NCBI RefSeq assembly: GCF_900964775.1
Contig: NC_041827.1
Location: forward strand, 6,805,501 to 6,869,500
DNA: 64,000 bases
Direction: 5' to 3'
Origin: Scleropages formosus
Taxonomy: Eukaryota > Chordata > Actinopteri > Osteoglossiformes > Osteoglossidae
Below are positions 12,785 through 25,695 of this stretch, one piece after another. The notes beneath the pieces were generated by a model. The model had not been told where the DNA came from, made no database searches, and saw nothing but the letters and a program-made list of their open reading frames with translations. Made by a program: the position numbers and the translations under genes. Position 1 is the first letter of the stretch. Each line of letters begins with the position of its first letter.

Positions 12785-14045
12785 AAGGCAAAAACACATA
12801 TGTGAGGATGCTGATCATCAATTACAGCTCTGCTTTCAGTACAAGAGGTCCCATCAGACTGGCCTCAAAACACCATGACCTGGCTCTCAATGCCCCTCTC
12901 TGCAGCTGAATCCTAGACTTCTTCATCAGCAGATTCCAGTAAGGCTTGGCGACCACATCTCCTCTACTCTAACCGAACACCGATACTCCACAAGGATGTG
13001 TACTCAGCCCCTCTGGTACTCCTTGTTCATCCACAACTGTGTTTCTGTTAACAACAGCAAACAAATTACTAGTGGAATTCCTTTGTGTCTGCAGTAGTAG
13101 GCCTGATCAAAACCAATGATGAAGGGCAACATTTGGTGAGATGGTGAACTGTAAACTGGCTCTCAGTATCAACAAACTCAAGTAGGTAATTATTGACTGG
13201 GGAAATTGGAACCAGTGAACACAATCCTATTTGCATCAATAGTGAAGAATTAGGGAGGGCCCTTAGTTTTAAGTTCTTTGGTATTCATATCTCAGAGGGC
13301 CTCTCATGGTCCCTCAACACCTTGGCAGTGGCAAGGAAAGCGCAGCATCTGTTCTTTCTGAAGAAGTTAAAGAGGCACAAAATGCCCCCAAGCTGCTGTC
13401 TAACTTGTACCGCTGTGAAAATGAGAGAATCGTGACCTATTGCATCATGGCATGGTACAATAACTGCTCCAGCTCAAACCGCACTGTCCTGCAACGTGTC
13501 ACAACTGCTCAGCACATGACGAACGCTCAACCAGCAGCCACAGAGGACATTCACTTCAGCTGCAGCTTGTGCAGAGCAGCCATCATCATGAAGGACTCAA
13601 CTTATCCTCACCACTTTGCTTCAGCCCTACTCATTTGGGAGATGGTACAGATGCAACGATATTAAGGAACATCATCTTTCCTAAGGCTGTCATCAGTATA
13701 AATTCCGTTACAGTCTAGACTTTGTTCCCCCAGCTGCTTTAATTATGACGAATATTCCCTGAACAAAGTGAATATATGCGTTATATTCCTAATCACTGCT
13801 TGTTTTTACTGTGTTTTGCTAATTGCTCCATTCTTTGGTTTGACTGCATTGTTTTTATTTAATTTTAACCCTTTAGAGACTTGCACTGTATAAGCAATGG
13901 TGTCAGCTTCCACTTATATCTGTTGCTAATTCAATGTGGACTACTCTATGCTCTGCATTCGTACGGTGTATCACACTCTAGGAATTGGATAAACTACGTT
14001 TTATCGTACTTGTATACTTGAGAATAGAGGTGAATTTAATTTAAA
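12785..14045 (+). mobile_element. Decayed non-LTR retrotransposon (LINE), reverse transcriptase 3' part
   Basis: Translation in shifting frames gives reverse-transcriptase words of fish LINEs of the L2/Rex1-like type: MLIINYSSAFS, LCSWILDFF, DTPQGCVLSPL, FKFFGIHISEGLSWSLN, KAQHLFFLKKLKRH, YCIMAWYNNCSS. The order agrees with the family: RT palm, thumb, then the C-terminal region with RTVLQRVTTAQ. An AT-rich 3' tail ending in GTATACTTGAGAATAGAGG follows. Several frameshifts and stops, and no 5' part, so it is a dead truncated copy. The clade is inferred from memory. Confidence 0.75.
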
Positions 14046-16365
14046 CCAACACAGAGGGAGGGCAAAGAATTGAATGGTGAGAATGAAAAATAAAGATGAC
14101 TAGTGAAAGAGCCAAATAATCAACAGGGCCACTAGGTAAACCACATTTAGTCATCACTGCCCACATCCACAACTTGTGGTCGGCAGCCTCTGCTCTCAGT
14201 CAGTCACCTGCCAGAGCCTCGACGGTTGCACTGTAGCCCACAACTGCCATTTAGAACAGCACACCGTGAACACCAGTGTCACCACTCCATGTACACAAAA
14301 GCAGCTGCATATGAAAGGCCATAAATACATCTTCTAACGGAAGCCGTGGAAGAATCATCTTCAAAGCTCAGAGCCGTGGTAGAAATAGTAAGTCTTCAGC
14401 TCGTGCCGTGCGTAAGGGTGTGTGATTAGAGCTCTCAGCAAAAGAGCAACTTTAAAACTGGCAGCAGGTGCTTTGCTGATGGGCCTTTCTCTTATGGAAG
14501 ACCAGCCAAGCAAAAATAGCAGAAGCACATCAACTAGAAAAGCATAACTTGCACAAGTCAACAGCAAGGGGCTATGGAATCCAAGTTACCAAAAATAAGC
14601 ACAAAGCACTACTGTACGCATGGGTCTGACTCAGCTGCTTTGACATGCACACTGCCCTCCACCAGCACGTCAACATCATCTCAACAGGGTCCATTCATGC
14701 AAGTAGAGCAGGTTCAGGTGGGGAGAGCTGGTGCTCAGCTCACTGTTGACACATTGCTTAAGCTGTGATATGTTTGTCATCAGAGCAGCACTGAGAAATT
14801 TTGTATGTCGTAGTCATTCCTGCAGAACTTGCAGAGGTCTGCTAAACCATAGGTTCTTCTACCTGTTGGAGTCAATGTAGATGGAAGCAGCGGCACTTTG
14901 AATTGTTTTTACATCAGTGGTTAAGCAGAGGTGAAAATTATTGCTGCTGTCAATCATTACACGAGCGGTTGTATCGGTGGCGCCGTTACGGTCCGCTTAG
15001 GCGAGCAGGGTCACGCATGACTTATCTCCACTGTACAATATGTTGGTGACAGCTTGTGTCACAAAATAAGCAAATCAGTTCCTGTGTGGAAAATCAAGGA
15101 AGAAATACATTTCCAACGCGGTAAAAATGGGTATATAAACATGACTGCAGTCATTTTAGTATGTTAGAACAGAACTGTTGTGGAGAAACTCAAATTGTCC
15201 TATCATGCAGATGTATACCGTGGTGACAGGTAATGACATGTGTGCTACGCTGAAGAGTTTGGGGTCTTTAATTAGACATGCCGAGCAGTATTGGTGGTGC
15301 AATAAACTGTCAGCTTTCAAAAGACTATCTTTTTCATTTTTAACACATTAGCTACACAGACTGTCAGCTTCCTCATTTTCTCTCTCCCTCTCACACACTC
15401 CCTACACTAATTCACTGTACAAGAGCTGAATCTTTTTAATAATCCTTTTTTGGCTTGCCTTCATGTCTTAAAATGTGAAATGTTGTCATGGCCTTTCAAT
15501 CTCATTTACCTTCTCTGCTTCTCCTTTTACTCTTCCCTTTACATTTTATTCCTGCCCTCGTCTTTCTGCATGTGTGATCTTCCAACCGTCATCAGGAAAT
15601 CAATCATAACGAAACACACTGACCAAACCCTACAGCACAGGAAGGATGAGAGTGTAACATTAGAAGAGAAATGATGATAAGTGATACGGCCTGATAGATG
15701 GTTTGACACGAGAGAAAAAAAATCCAGTGTACGAAAGAAAAAGGCGAGAATTATGCATTTTAGTTGCGAGCAGCGACGAGGCTATTTGCTGTGCACATGT
15801 AGCATGGAGAAGAGGAAGGAGAAACAAGCTGCATATCAGTTCTTTCTAACTGCGCACAGTTCACGATCCGATAACGGATCTGGCGCTTCAGCGTGAACGT
15901 TGCCCTTCGGTTTGAAAAGCACATACGCTGACCAGGTATGCAGCAAAGAGAGATGCTCCACAGAAAGGCATCGCTGCACCGAAAACCACGAAAAGATGAA
16001 ATACGGTCAAGACTATGATGAGGGTGTATTACCTCCCCCACTGGTTCCTAACAGTCAACAAAAACAAGACAAAATTGAACTGACACGAGGCTTGGTCTTC
16101 CCTACACCAACTCGACACACAGTTTACTCGGCATGTAACATCCTCACAAAAACCCTAACCTGAAACCACACTGCACATATAAGGCTCTTTCCGCACAAAC
16201 GCAACAGAGACAGTGGCACTGCAGGTAAACGTGTACGTCTACACGCCAAGAAGGTGGCACGCGTCTCGAAAAGGCAGACCTCACGTTCGTATGTATAAAT
16301 AATGAAGAAGATGAAAGGCTTACCTCATTCTCTGTAGTCTTCTGTTCCCTCTCGGTGCCTCCTCC

Positions 16366-16450
16366 TCTCCTCTCCTCTCCTCTCCTCTCCTCTCCTCTCC
16401 CCTTCCCTCGCTCTCCCTCCCTCCCTACCTCCCTCCCTCCCTCCCTCCCT
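16366..16450. repeat. (TCTCC)n and (CTCC)n pyrimidine tract
   Basis: About seven TCTCC pentamers, then a TTCCCTCGCT spacer, then CTCC tetramers. An all-pyrimidine strand of roughly 85 nt, able in principle to form triplex DNA. Confidence 0.9.
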
Positions 16451-16887
16451 TTCACATACAGAGAACACTGTGTTTGAGTCACACAGATTTCATGGAACCA
16501 ATTTGATTCCTCTTGCTTGCTCCCTCTGACACATTGAACACAGTCTACTCCCTCGCTCTCAGACACACGCTCAGAAACGGCCTGCCTCCCTGATACACTC
16601 AGACACAGCCCCCTCTCTCTGTCACACTCTCCTCATTCTGAGGCAGTACGAATGTCATAATGCAAGCCACGCCCCCATCTCCCCCCCCCCACTGAGTTCC
16701 TTGCAGGCTTACTATAAATATGAGTTTGGACATGAATATGCCGTCTTGTTCCCCCAGTCTCTTTCCCTCCGTCTCATTTCATGTGCTCTTCATCCACCCA
16801 CCCCAACCCCACCCCCACCCCCTCCATCTTTCTCAAGCTATGAAGTGCTTCCCTTATGACCTTGTATCATACTGCCCAATACCCCCC

Positions 16888-16890
<3 letters not shown>

Positions 16891-16927
<37 letters not shown>
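16891..16927. repeat. (AC)n microsatellite after a C9 run
   Basis: About 18 AC repeats directly preceded by nine C. A typical fish dinucleotide microsatellite. Confidence 0.95.
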
Positions 16928-16929
<2 letters not shown>

Positions 16930-19743
16930 GGCTGCCCCGCCTCCACCACCATCACCCCATCATACACACACACTTATCCCAGAGGACTAATATACCGTAA
17001 TCAGCCAGACCAGTGCACGAGTGCTGCAGATGATGCTGAGATGAAACTCCTTATCATTGTGCAGTTAGGGGTCTTATTTTACTCTAATGTGTAACAATCA
17101 AAACACGCAGGTCTCATGACATTACAGTCTTTCTGCACATGCTGCAAAAATAGCCTCATTGCAGGAAATAATAAAAGTATGATTTACATTTCTGAATTTA
17201 CTTTCAAACTACCAAAGCAATGAGATGCACAGAACACCACCAGCACCATGCAAATACAGGAACTGAGCATTGCTGAACCATTAATGCAAATTAGAATGCA
17301 CCAAACTGGTGAATCTGTCATTGCTAAAGAGCTACTTCTTCTTCAGTATGCAAGGAGAAAAATATTGTAACCTTTGCAGTTTTGGGTAAAAGTAAACCTT
17401 TTAGGGTTATGCATTTCCCCCCACAGTCCACAGAAAGGATCAGCATAATTATATGACTGCTAAGCACCTCACTCAGTGTCCTAATTCAACCCTTTCTAGC
17501 TTTAGGTGCCAATGTTGCGCATCTCAGTAACGTGAGATGTCCAATTATTCAGTGAACACATATTTCAGTTGCAAGAACATGTAAGAGACTGTGTCTGAAG
17601 ACACGCACAGGATGTGCGTTTTTGCACAAGCTTCTTTGACATTCACATTAAGAATGTGTTGTGTCAAAAAAAAAAAAAAAAAAAAAAACTTTCAAGCTGT
17701 GATAACCTGACAAATACTGCAAAGGAAGCTTCTCTTAAAGTAGAAAAGAAAGAAAAGGTAATTTTTTTTAAAATATGTGAGTCCAGGCGAACTCGGAATA
17801 AAACCGTTCAAATTTTTTTTAAAACTAAAAAATAGATTAGTGTGACTACACTGAGGTCATACAATACATTCACATGTCGTTTGTCATCTGCGCTTTGTCA
17901 CCGCGATGGCAAGTTGGGTAAATATCGACACAACAGAGACGGATCTTTCGAAACTGACGTTAGAAGGTTACTACTTGTCTGCAGCGCGGGAAACCACAGA
18001 CAGAAAGAAAAGTGGAAGGAGCCAAAGACCAAACAAGGAAAGTTCTAACAGAGTAAGGCTGAGATAGGTTCTTCCTTGCAACCCTCAAGAATCATCAGCA
18101 CACCTTTCATCATAAGCTAGACCACAGAGCCTGTTCCTCACACACCCTATGCGCGCAGCCTTGGCGCTAGCGAACAGATGGGTGACAGACCGACTCCTCC
18201 TACTTCTCTTTTCTTCTCGTTTCCTTCCTTCCTCCCTCCCTCTCTTTCACTGTCATCCAGGATGTGGTGACAAGTGCTGAGAAAAACAAAATCAACAACT
18301 CCCATTACCTTTCTGCATGTGTATATCACATGAATACAGCTCCTAAACACATGGATCAGCAGTCCTGAAACACGCATGACAAGAGCTCTTAAGCAAGGCC
18401 ATTTATTTCTACATCCACGACGTCCCTGAAATTTCATTTAAAAAGAATTTAAGTAACAACGAGTCAAAACGCATGGTTTAAATATGAAAGTCTGTAGCAC
18501 AATCTGAAATTCAGTTTTTCCCCCCCAAAATCTCTAGCCCTGACATTTAACAAACAGAGACCTGCTACAAATGTGTGCTTAATATGGAAGACACACAATT
18601 TATAAGTATAAGATGTCCCTTTTGCTGTTCAGTCAGTCAGTCATTAGTGCTGCCCCTGCCCCCCCCCTTCTATCCCTCCATCCCACCCCCAGGGCCATTT
18701 CACTTTCCACTTGGTCAGTCAGGACTCACAGCTCTGACCTACTTCATCGCTTAACCCTCTGCACACAGCATGGCTGGATGCTGCATCTACACTCAAAACA
18801 AGAGCTAAATAAAACACTGTACGTGCACATTTCACACTGCTGCACACAAATTTGTACAGAAATATTGCAATCATTTTGCACAGTATAAATGTTTATTTTT
18901 TGTTTTTTTAAATATGCACACACTCCATGAGACTACAAGTACTGGGCATGTTCCAGCCATCACTATTTAGTCATCTAGAAATTATTAGTTTCGTTAAGTT
19001 CTGTGCAACCCCCTCCCCGACAGCACATCTAAACGGCCCATCGCATCGTGTCACTGCTCTGCCCTTCTCCTTCTGCACTTAGCGTCACCAAAATACGTGG
19101 CCCAGAAGAAGTGATCTGAGAGGGACGGAGGAACTAGGGAGAGTAGGGGCAGGTCTGCTCTGCAGAAGGCTTGAGTTGACCTGAGAGAGCCTTGCTTTGA
19201 CTTAGTTTCATGTATGCCTAAGTCAAGTATTCAGCAACTCTGCCTAGACCTCTGCGCTTGCCAGCCTCAAACACACCATATTAGAAAGCAGCCCAAAAAG
19301 AGGGCAAAAGTGCAGGATGTTGCTTTTTGCCACACTGCAATTTCTTGAAATATTGAAAAACATTCAAATGTCACCTGTGGAAAATAAAGTGCAATGAGAC
19401 AGTTGTGATGTAGCACTGAATTTAATTAGTATGAGGAAACGAATACCTCTGCAGAAAAAAACGAACTTTGGTTTCACTAGAAATGCTGATGAATTCAGCT
19501 TTCTGTTCAGGAGAAAGGCAGTCACGAGCGGTTATTACCCTAATTCATGTTCGCAAGCCATCTGTTGCGTCCAGTTTCAGTTTGTCTGCAGCAGAAATTT
19601 TCCACATTATTAACTTATTCTCACTTATTATAACCTTTTTGCATTTGCTACGTGTATGTCCCAGGCACACATGCACCTGTCAAGGAGTTTTACAAGTGCA
19701 ATGTTCCCAGCTGTCCACCAGAAGTTCTGCAGCATACACCCAA

Positions 19744-20872
19744 TCACTGTGCCTTGGTCTGCCTAATCTTGTCAGCTTTTCCGACAGCCGCTTCCACGTC
19801 TTCCTGTGAGACGAGCTCCAGAACCCGCAGCGCCGACAGCAGCTGAGAGCGAGAGTTGCTGATGAACGAGTGTGAGAGGAAAGAGGGGAACCCCCCATCA
19901 TTTTTCATGGAGAAGAGGGGCACCCTCACCATCCCCATGACCTTGAGGAAGACACACAGGGGAGGAGGAATGTGGCAGGCAGAGAGAGGATACGAGCCAT
20001 TAGTGAAGTCCATGTCCAAGTACACACGATACCGTCAGAGGGATCCAACACGCTAGACACGGCGTGTTCGTCCGACACCGTAAGGCATACATCGCACCTC
20101 GAGTCCATGGTCGGTCGCTTTGGTGACGGCTGCCGCCTCCGCCTCCCGCAGCTCCGCCTCGGTCATCTTCTTTGTGAAAAAGTGTGCGACGAGTTTGGGG
20201 CCGGAGTGGGACAGGGAGGACGAGAAGTGGTCTTCCGGGGACACGTCAATGGCCATGCCTAGCTCCTCGCGCAGCTCTCTGCTAAGGCCAGATTCCAGGG
20301 ACTCCTTAGATGGATTCACCAGGCTGGGCACAAGAAGAGGGTTTCATCATGAATTCACTGCTCATCCAGGCACTGCTGCGCAGGCGCAGACGCGCGCGCG
20401 CGCACACACACACACAAGCCAGCTAAATGAACATAAAGCTTGCTTTCATTTGCTCTCATGGTTTCCTCCAAATGCTGCTTATCTCATCAGGGAGGAACTT
20501 TGACCCCATCTCAAAACCAGACCGCTCACTCACCCTCCCGGGAAGCCCAACAAGCCGTCAAAACGCATCTGCATCTGCAGAATGAATGAGAAGAAGAAGG
20601 AAAAGATGATGATGTGCATTAGGCAAAGTCTGAGTGCCGCGTTTAACAACTCACAGTTATAACCCGCGCAAGCCTCGTAAGACTGGCAGCGGTTTATTAG
20701 GCTGCGCGGAGAAAACGAGAGACGGACGCAGCGCGCGCACCAGGACGATGTGCTTCAGCGGGATTCTGCCGAACAGCTTGGCGTCCGTCGCCGCGTACAG
20801 CATTACATGGCATGCGTGCTTGTGCCCCACTAATGACAGCGCCTGCTCCTTTGCAATCTCCCGATATGCCAT
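19744..20872 (-). CDS. nudt16: NUDT16-type Nudix hydrolase (U8 snoRNA-decapping enzyme family)
   Basis: Family enzymes hydrolyse nucleoside diphosphate links (snoRNA and mRNA caps, IDP/ITP) in the nucleus and cytosol. Four exons: 20872-20741, 20574-20534, 20323-20098 and 19941-19744. They join in phase to 198 aa, close to the 195 aa of human NUDT16. The protein begins MAYREIAKEQALSLVGHKHA and has FGRIPLKHIVL, MQMRFDGLLGFPGG, then a Nudix box at about residues 58-81 whose catalytic core RELREELG is intact. The box has six rather than five residues between its G and first E, as I recall for human NUDT16. The C-terminal part VRVPLFSM..FPSFLS is typical. The intact REXXEE core argues against the inactive paralogue syndesmos (NUDT16L1), though the tail LELVSQEDVEAAV recalls that protein. 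Start set by the first in-frame ATG before the conserved HACHVMLYA. Confidence 0.92.
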
Positions 20873-21040
20873 TTGCTATGTTTTCCAGGTCGCGGTTTAG
20901 CTACTTGCTTTTATGTCTTATCAAATTACAGGTTTGTTTGTTTCGGTTACAATCGGCCGAGTCAACACTGACACACTGTGTAGTGCAGAAAACTAGCCGA
21001 CCAACCCACTGCCACGGAGGCAGCCTGTAGGAAACGACTA

Positions 21041-21079
21041 TGGGGGCGGGACTTAAAAAAACAGGGCCAATGATTGGCC
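21041..21079 (-). promoter_or_regulatory. Probable nudt16 promoter: GC box plus palindromic double CCAAT site
   Basis: GGGGGCGGG (about 21042-21050) is an Sp1-type GC box. At 21065-21079 the perfect 15-bp palindrome GGCCAATGATTGGCC holds two CCAAT boxes, one on each strand. The site is about 170-205 bp upstream of the nudt16 start codon, a usual place for NF-Y sites in TATA-less promoters. Function is inferred from sequence only. Confidence 0.5.
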
Positions 21080-21163
21080 AGAAGTGTAACGTTTCCATGT
21101 GCTTCCACCTCAGTTTTTGCTTAGACTAGTGTTTCGGGTTGGCGAGCTGTTTTGTTCTTGTGT

Positions 21164-21198
21164 GGCTAATGGCTAATGGCTAATGGCTAACGGCTAAT
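21164..21198. repeat. (GGCTAAT)5 tandem heptamer
   Basis: Five consecutive 7-bp units; only the fourth deviates (GGCTAAC). It lies about 300 bp upstream of the nudt16 start codon. Confidence 0.95.
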
Positions 21199-22860
21199 GT
21201 CAGTACTAACACAGAGCATTAAGGAAGCCGGTAACAAGTGTAACGTTGTGCACTGCACACACTGATTTCTTCTGCCAATGTGACGTGCCTATCAAATTAT
21301 CTGATGACCACCAGGCTGTAATCATAATATTGCACACACGACTTGTCTTGTACAGCCGCGCGAGCGGGAAAATACAAATATAAATAAATATATAAAAATG
21401 TCTGTCTCCGGTTCAAATATTCCACTCAGCCTCACTCCTGATCCTGCAGGTACTCATCCTGAAATGACACAATATAGTACTGTACACTACTGTATCAAAC
21501 AAAGTATAAATGTTTGTGACGCCGCTTATCTAACAGGCTGATGCTGCGTTGAAAGGCAGCGGGTGAAAAATTAAAAGAGGGAGGTTGCTAACTGATGTGC
21601 TTTAAAATAACCAGTAATCTACAAACAAGAAGGATTTTGTCGCTGGACAAAATGGAAAATGACAAAATGTGATTTTGAAGAGTACCACATGGTTTCACAG
21701 CTCGAGTCTGGTGTCAGGTTCAATGGATGGCCTTCCCATCCCGGGTAGCCATTATTCGATCCTGGTCAAGTCGCTATTGATCGACAGTCTGCTCACATAG
21801 ATGATTGTATGACACGCACAGCATGCGTGTAATTTGTCAATGAAAGATCAATATATATTGATGGTGAGCGCAGAAAAATGGATGAGGAAACGTAAACTAA
21901 GACCTTTGCTGCTCCATTGCTCATTATGCTAGAAAAGGTGTTTGTAAACAGTCATTCTCATGTCAGTATGTCTTTCCACACTGATTTCACACAGCATATT
22001 CTCAATACCCTTGAAAGACATTGTAAGAAACATACACTATGTATTACATTACTTAATGTCATCCAGTACATTGCAATTTACTTTTTCTCCTTAACAAATC
22101 ACTATATTCCTTTTAACTCTATGATCTACGGCCCCCCGACCTTCACCTGTCTGTCTCTCCGTTCATCTTTTGCTCTTCCACTGCCTATTGCTTCACTCCT
22201 ACTCCTGCTCTTCTTGTATTCCAATAATAATAATATTAACATCTATTAGTAGTAGTAGTAATCATGATCATAATAAGCAAGAAAGCAGCACACAGAGATA
22301 ACCACAGGTGAAAGTGACATATGGCTTCTTCAAAATACATTGCGGTGGTGTCTAATGCGCTCTAATGGATGTGAAAGGGATAGATGGGCACATGAGGCTG
22401 CATCATTCATGGGCCTTTCTTCTGCACGTCAGCACGGCGTATGGGCTGTGCCTAATTGATGCTGGAGGAGACAAAGATATGGATTAAAGCATGTACGACA
22501 GAGACAGAGCACTCAGGACACAGGCAGACCGGTGCGGAAGATTCCTAAGAGTGGTCAAGCAGAACTGAAACACTGGGCGGTGCACGGAGAACATGCATTT
22601 GTGGCAGTTTTACACCATCAGTGAAGTACGTATGGCTACTCCAGGAGAAATGCATGGCTGCTTGATTACTAGAAGTGGAAAGAGAATCATCTCAGAGCGC
22701 GAAAAGACTGAATAACGTAATCATGGGTCACCATATTTCACAATCAATGCATTTAATGTGGTTCCTGCTGTTGATAACATCTACTCCCTATCACTATCAC
22801 AACTCCGACCTCCGCCTTCTCTGCCTGCATTCCTGTTGCACTTCTAGTAACAACAACATT

Positions 22861-22900
22861 CTTCTTCTTCTTCTTATTATTATTATTATTATTATAATAA
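22861..22900. repeat. (CTT)n(ATT)n compound microsatellite
   Basis: CTT repeats run directly into ATT repeats. Simple repeat with no further signal. Confidence 0.9.
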
Positions 22901-24294
22901 AGGTTATACATGAGACATTGCTGCACATATAGTATCTGGTTATCCCATAGATAGCTGAAAGATGATAGTCTGAAGACGCCGTTTGTTTTCTATTGTATTT
23001 TTTACAATATACATGTACGGTACAAATGTACAGTGAACAGTAGATTGCGTAACTTATACCGAGTGGGACTCATCAAGTAGAGAAGACACTTGGCTTTAAG
23101 CCCAGAAGTTCCTCTTATCCAAAAATAAACTGGAGTCAGCATCGAGTGGCCTGCTTGTTGTCACTTAACAAACAGCCGTCACAGGATAAAGAGTCAGTTT
23201 TCGCCAATATCTGAGAGCATCACGTTACACCACTGCAATGTGTCTCAGTGGAGTAAAGTACTGAAAATTAGCCGTGCGGTTTGATCGCACTTTCGTGCAT
23301 TTTCACTTCAGCAAAAAAAAATACCATACTTCCTCGCACCTGATAAATGAGGAAGGTAGCGATGCTTCCCAGAGCTTTAAGATAAACTCTCTGTTTCCTG
23401 CATGGCTGATACTATAGCAATATGAGTAATGTTTGCTGTTTATTTGCAGCTCTGTGTTTGTGGTTAAAGAGTTTCTGTAATCATTTTGCAGCGGTTATTT
23501 GTGGCACGTTTCACTTGTGCAAAGAAAAGGATGACAGCGTTCCGCAGAGAAAAACCAGTGACGAACTGAGCCGAGCTCCTCGTGCGTGTTTACTGCAGGC
23601 CTCCTGTCCCTTTGCACTCTATGCGTTACGGAAGGCGTCAGGAGAGACGCTTGGCCCGGAACGGCCTTTGGCTCGATCCCTCGGCTTTCCAGTCCGGCCT
23701 AGGCGCTGCTCGGTCTGCTTCTGAGCCGGCGTGGAAGGAAAAAATAAGACAGCGGTGCTATTATTGTCCGTGATGATCATTGCAGTGCTCTCACTGGGCC
23801 GCCTTGTGCTTGGAAATACAGAGGTTTCCACAGCACATCTCTTGTGGATACCAGCTGAGGTATTAATTTGTTCGGTTTCCATGCCAATTGTTTCCCCCGA
23901 ATGTTTTTATTTATTTATTTATTTATATATTTCCTATTACTTTGCGGCACCAAATATTGTTCAGGAAATTCAACTGCGCTCAGGCAATATAAGTTATTGC
24001 AAGTTAACGTGTCACGCCAATAAAACACGTGACTGAGCTACAGTTACCCGGAATTTCAATTGCCAGCATTTCATTGGGCGAGTTGCTCATAATTGCTTCG
24101 TTTTTTCTGTCGTTAGTTGCAGTTATGTTAAGTGAGTAAACTAATTGACCAAACAGCAAGAAGAAAATATGGAAATATTATATTAATATCGTATCAGTAA
24201 CAGTAGTTAATGTCAATATTTAAAACACTGAAATTATGACATTATTACACTTATGTAATATCTATAAGCACTTTCAAGAATGACTGTAGCGACT

Positions 24295-24366
24295 TCCCAT
24301 ATGGTCTAGCGGTTAGGATTCCTGGTTTTCACCCAGGCGGCCCGGGTTCGACTCCCGGTATGGGAA
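24295..24366 (+). tRNA. tRNA-Glu (anticodon TTC)
   Basis: A 72-nt cloverleaf. The acceptor stem TCCCATA pairs with TATGGGA, with discriminator A at 24366. A box TGGTCTAGCGG, anticodon stem CCTGG/CCAGG with loop TTTTCAC giving anticodon TTC, and a T arm with B box GGTTCGACTCC. No intron. A TTTT run at 24373-24376 serves as the Pol III terminator. All stems are fully paired, so it looks functional rather than a SINE head. Confidence 0.97.
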
Positions 24367-24372
24367 TTCTCG

Positions 24373-24376
24373 TTTT
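24373..24376 (+). terminator. Pol III terminator of the tRNA-Glu gene
   Basis: TTTT six bases after the last tRNA base, flanked by G on the far side. Confidence 0.75.
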
Positions 24377-24525
24377 GCAAAAATTGCTTTCGTCTACATT
24401 TTGACTGCACTGCCTGCGTAATTATAAAATACTATGAAACAACATAAATATAGGATTTTTTTTCCCGCAAACAGAAATTGTGTAAGATAGGAAAGGCGCG
24501 CTTGACACACCCCTTGTGCGACGTG

Positions 24526-24550
24526 TACAGTACAGTACAGTACAGTACAC
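24526..24550. repeat. (TACAG)5 short tandem repeat
   Basis: Four exact TACAG units and one TACAC unit. Confidence 0.9.
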
Positions 24551-25430
24551 TGTTCCCAGTACAATGAGTGTTCACAGCACAGCAGCATTACTCAAGTCAA
24601 GCGTGCACTGTTATCCAAAAATAATATAGAAAATAAATAGTGTACCTATACCTCCGTTTTTAATTTAGATATCAGGCTGGGACTGCCATTTAAATTAAAA
24701 TTAATAACAAAATTCAATTACTATGACTTGAAGCTTACCCTTTCTTTCCGGCCCGGGCTGAATGTTAGTTCACTTTGGTCCGGAAATTAAAACTGAAGAA
24801 ATGAAAAGTTTCAACTTGCTTGCTAACCCCTCTGATGTGCTATGGTGTCTTTTATGGCAAACAAAACACATTAGTTTGAGAAATATATATAATTCTTTTT
24901 GCATCCAGTTGAATGTGTTCATTGCATTTCTCAGAACAGCACGGCGTTTTTTCCAGCCCCAGGTGTCGTCTTGTCTCCATGACAACCAGATTTCAATCGC
25001 CCGCTCTCACTACAATCCTTAAAAGGGAAATATGCGAAAAGCGCGTTTCATCTTAGCAACTCGAGCAATTTTTTTTTGTTATATCGCTTCACTTTCGAGG
25101 TCTGAAAACTAAGCGAACGTGTCATTTTGACACACAGCACCAAGACCGGGAAAGAGAGAGAGAATCTAAAAGAGAATTCTAGCTGTGGGTTTTAAAAGTC
25201 TTTAATAGTCTTACACACATCAAAACAATTATTCCCCAGAACTGGTAGTGATTTCATCTATAGAAGTGTCAAAAACGCTGCGGCAGCGAGGAGGCGAAGC
25301 GCTCACTAGGTTTTGTGGCCATTGGGCAAACAGCGCCTCCTTGTGGTCGGGGAAGGTAAAGACTGGTGGGAGGGGTGGAGGGGAAGTCCATGTCAGAGCC
25401 AGGTAGGGGCATCACTGTGTGCTTCCAGGG

Positions 25431-25695
25431 CAGCATGGTGGAGTAGCAGGTAGCACGGGCACCTCACAGGGCCTGGGCTGTTCAGACATGGGTTCAAGCC
25501 CCTCTCACTTTGTTTGGCATTTGTATGTTCTCTCTCTATCTCTGTGGGCTTCCTCCAGGTGCTCTGGTTTCCTCCCACACTACAAAGACATGTGATTCTG
25601 GTTAAGTGGTGTCTCTAAATTGCCCTCAATGCATGCCTACCCTGCGATGGACTGGCACCTGGTCCAGGCTGTACCCTCCTTGCCAAATGCCCAGT
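25431..25695 (+). repeat. SINE with GGTGG..AGCAGG head
   Basis: CAGCATGGTGGAGTAGCAGG head, B-box-like GGGTTCAAGCC, then TTTGTATGTTCTCTCTC, GGTGCTCTGGTTTCCTCCCA and ACCCTGCGATGGACTGGCAC. This is the fish SINE type whose body carries the motif run 'GTTCTCC..GTGGGTTTCCTCC..GGTTTCCTCCCAC'. Related copies lie at 40111-40466 and 41333-41660. Confidence 0.75.

Larger units (their letters stand above)
12082..19743. other. Spacer between arhgap4 and nudt16
   Basis: No convincing host exon seen. It holds poly(A) runs (about 12569-12590 and 17665-17687), a decayed LINE (12785-14045), a pyrimidine tract (16366-16450) and an AC microsatellite. A CACCC/GC-like stretch followed by TATAAATA near 16660-16720 resembles a promoter, but nothing downstream supports a gene. 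Upstream leader exons of arhgap4 could lie here and would not be visible without transcripts. Confidence 0.5.
20873..24294. other. Spacer between nudt16 and the tRNA-Glu gene
   Basis: Apart from the nudt16 promoter motifs near 21041-21079, a heptamer repeat and AT-rich simple repeats (near 22220-22260 and 22861-22900), I see nothing recognisable. The open frames here are short, uneven in composition and resemble no family I know. Confidence 0.5.

Noticed and set aside
16660-17094. GC-like stretch, TATAAATA and a following open frame as a new gene
   Set aside because: The open frame is mostly proline/histidine codons from C and AC repeats; no further exon or family signal supports a gene.
24295-24366. 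tRNA-Glu as the head of a SINE
   Set aside because: All four stems are fully paired, a Pol III terminator follows at once, and no SINE body is attached.
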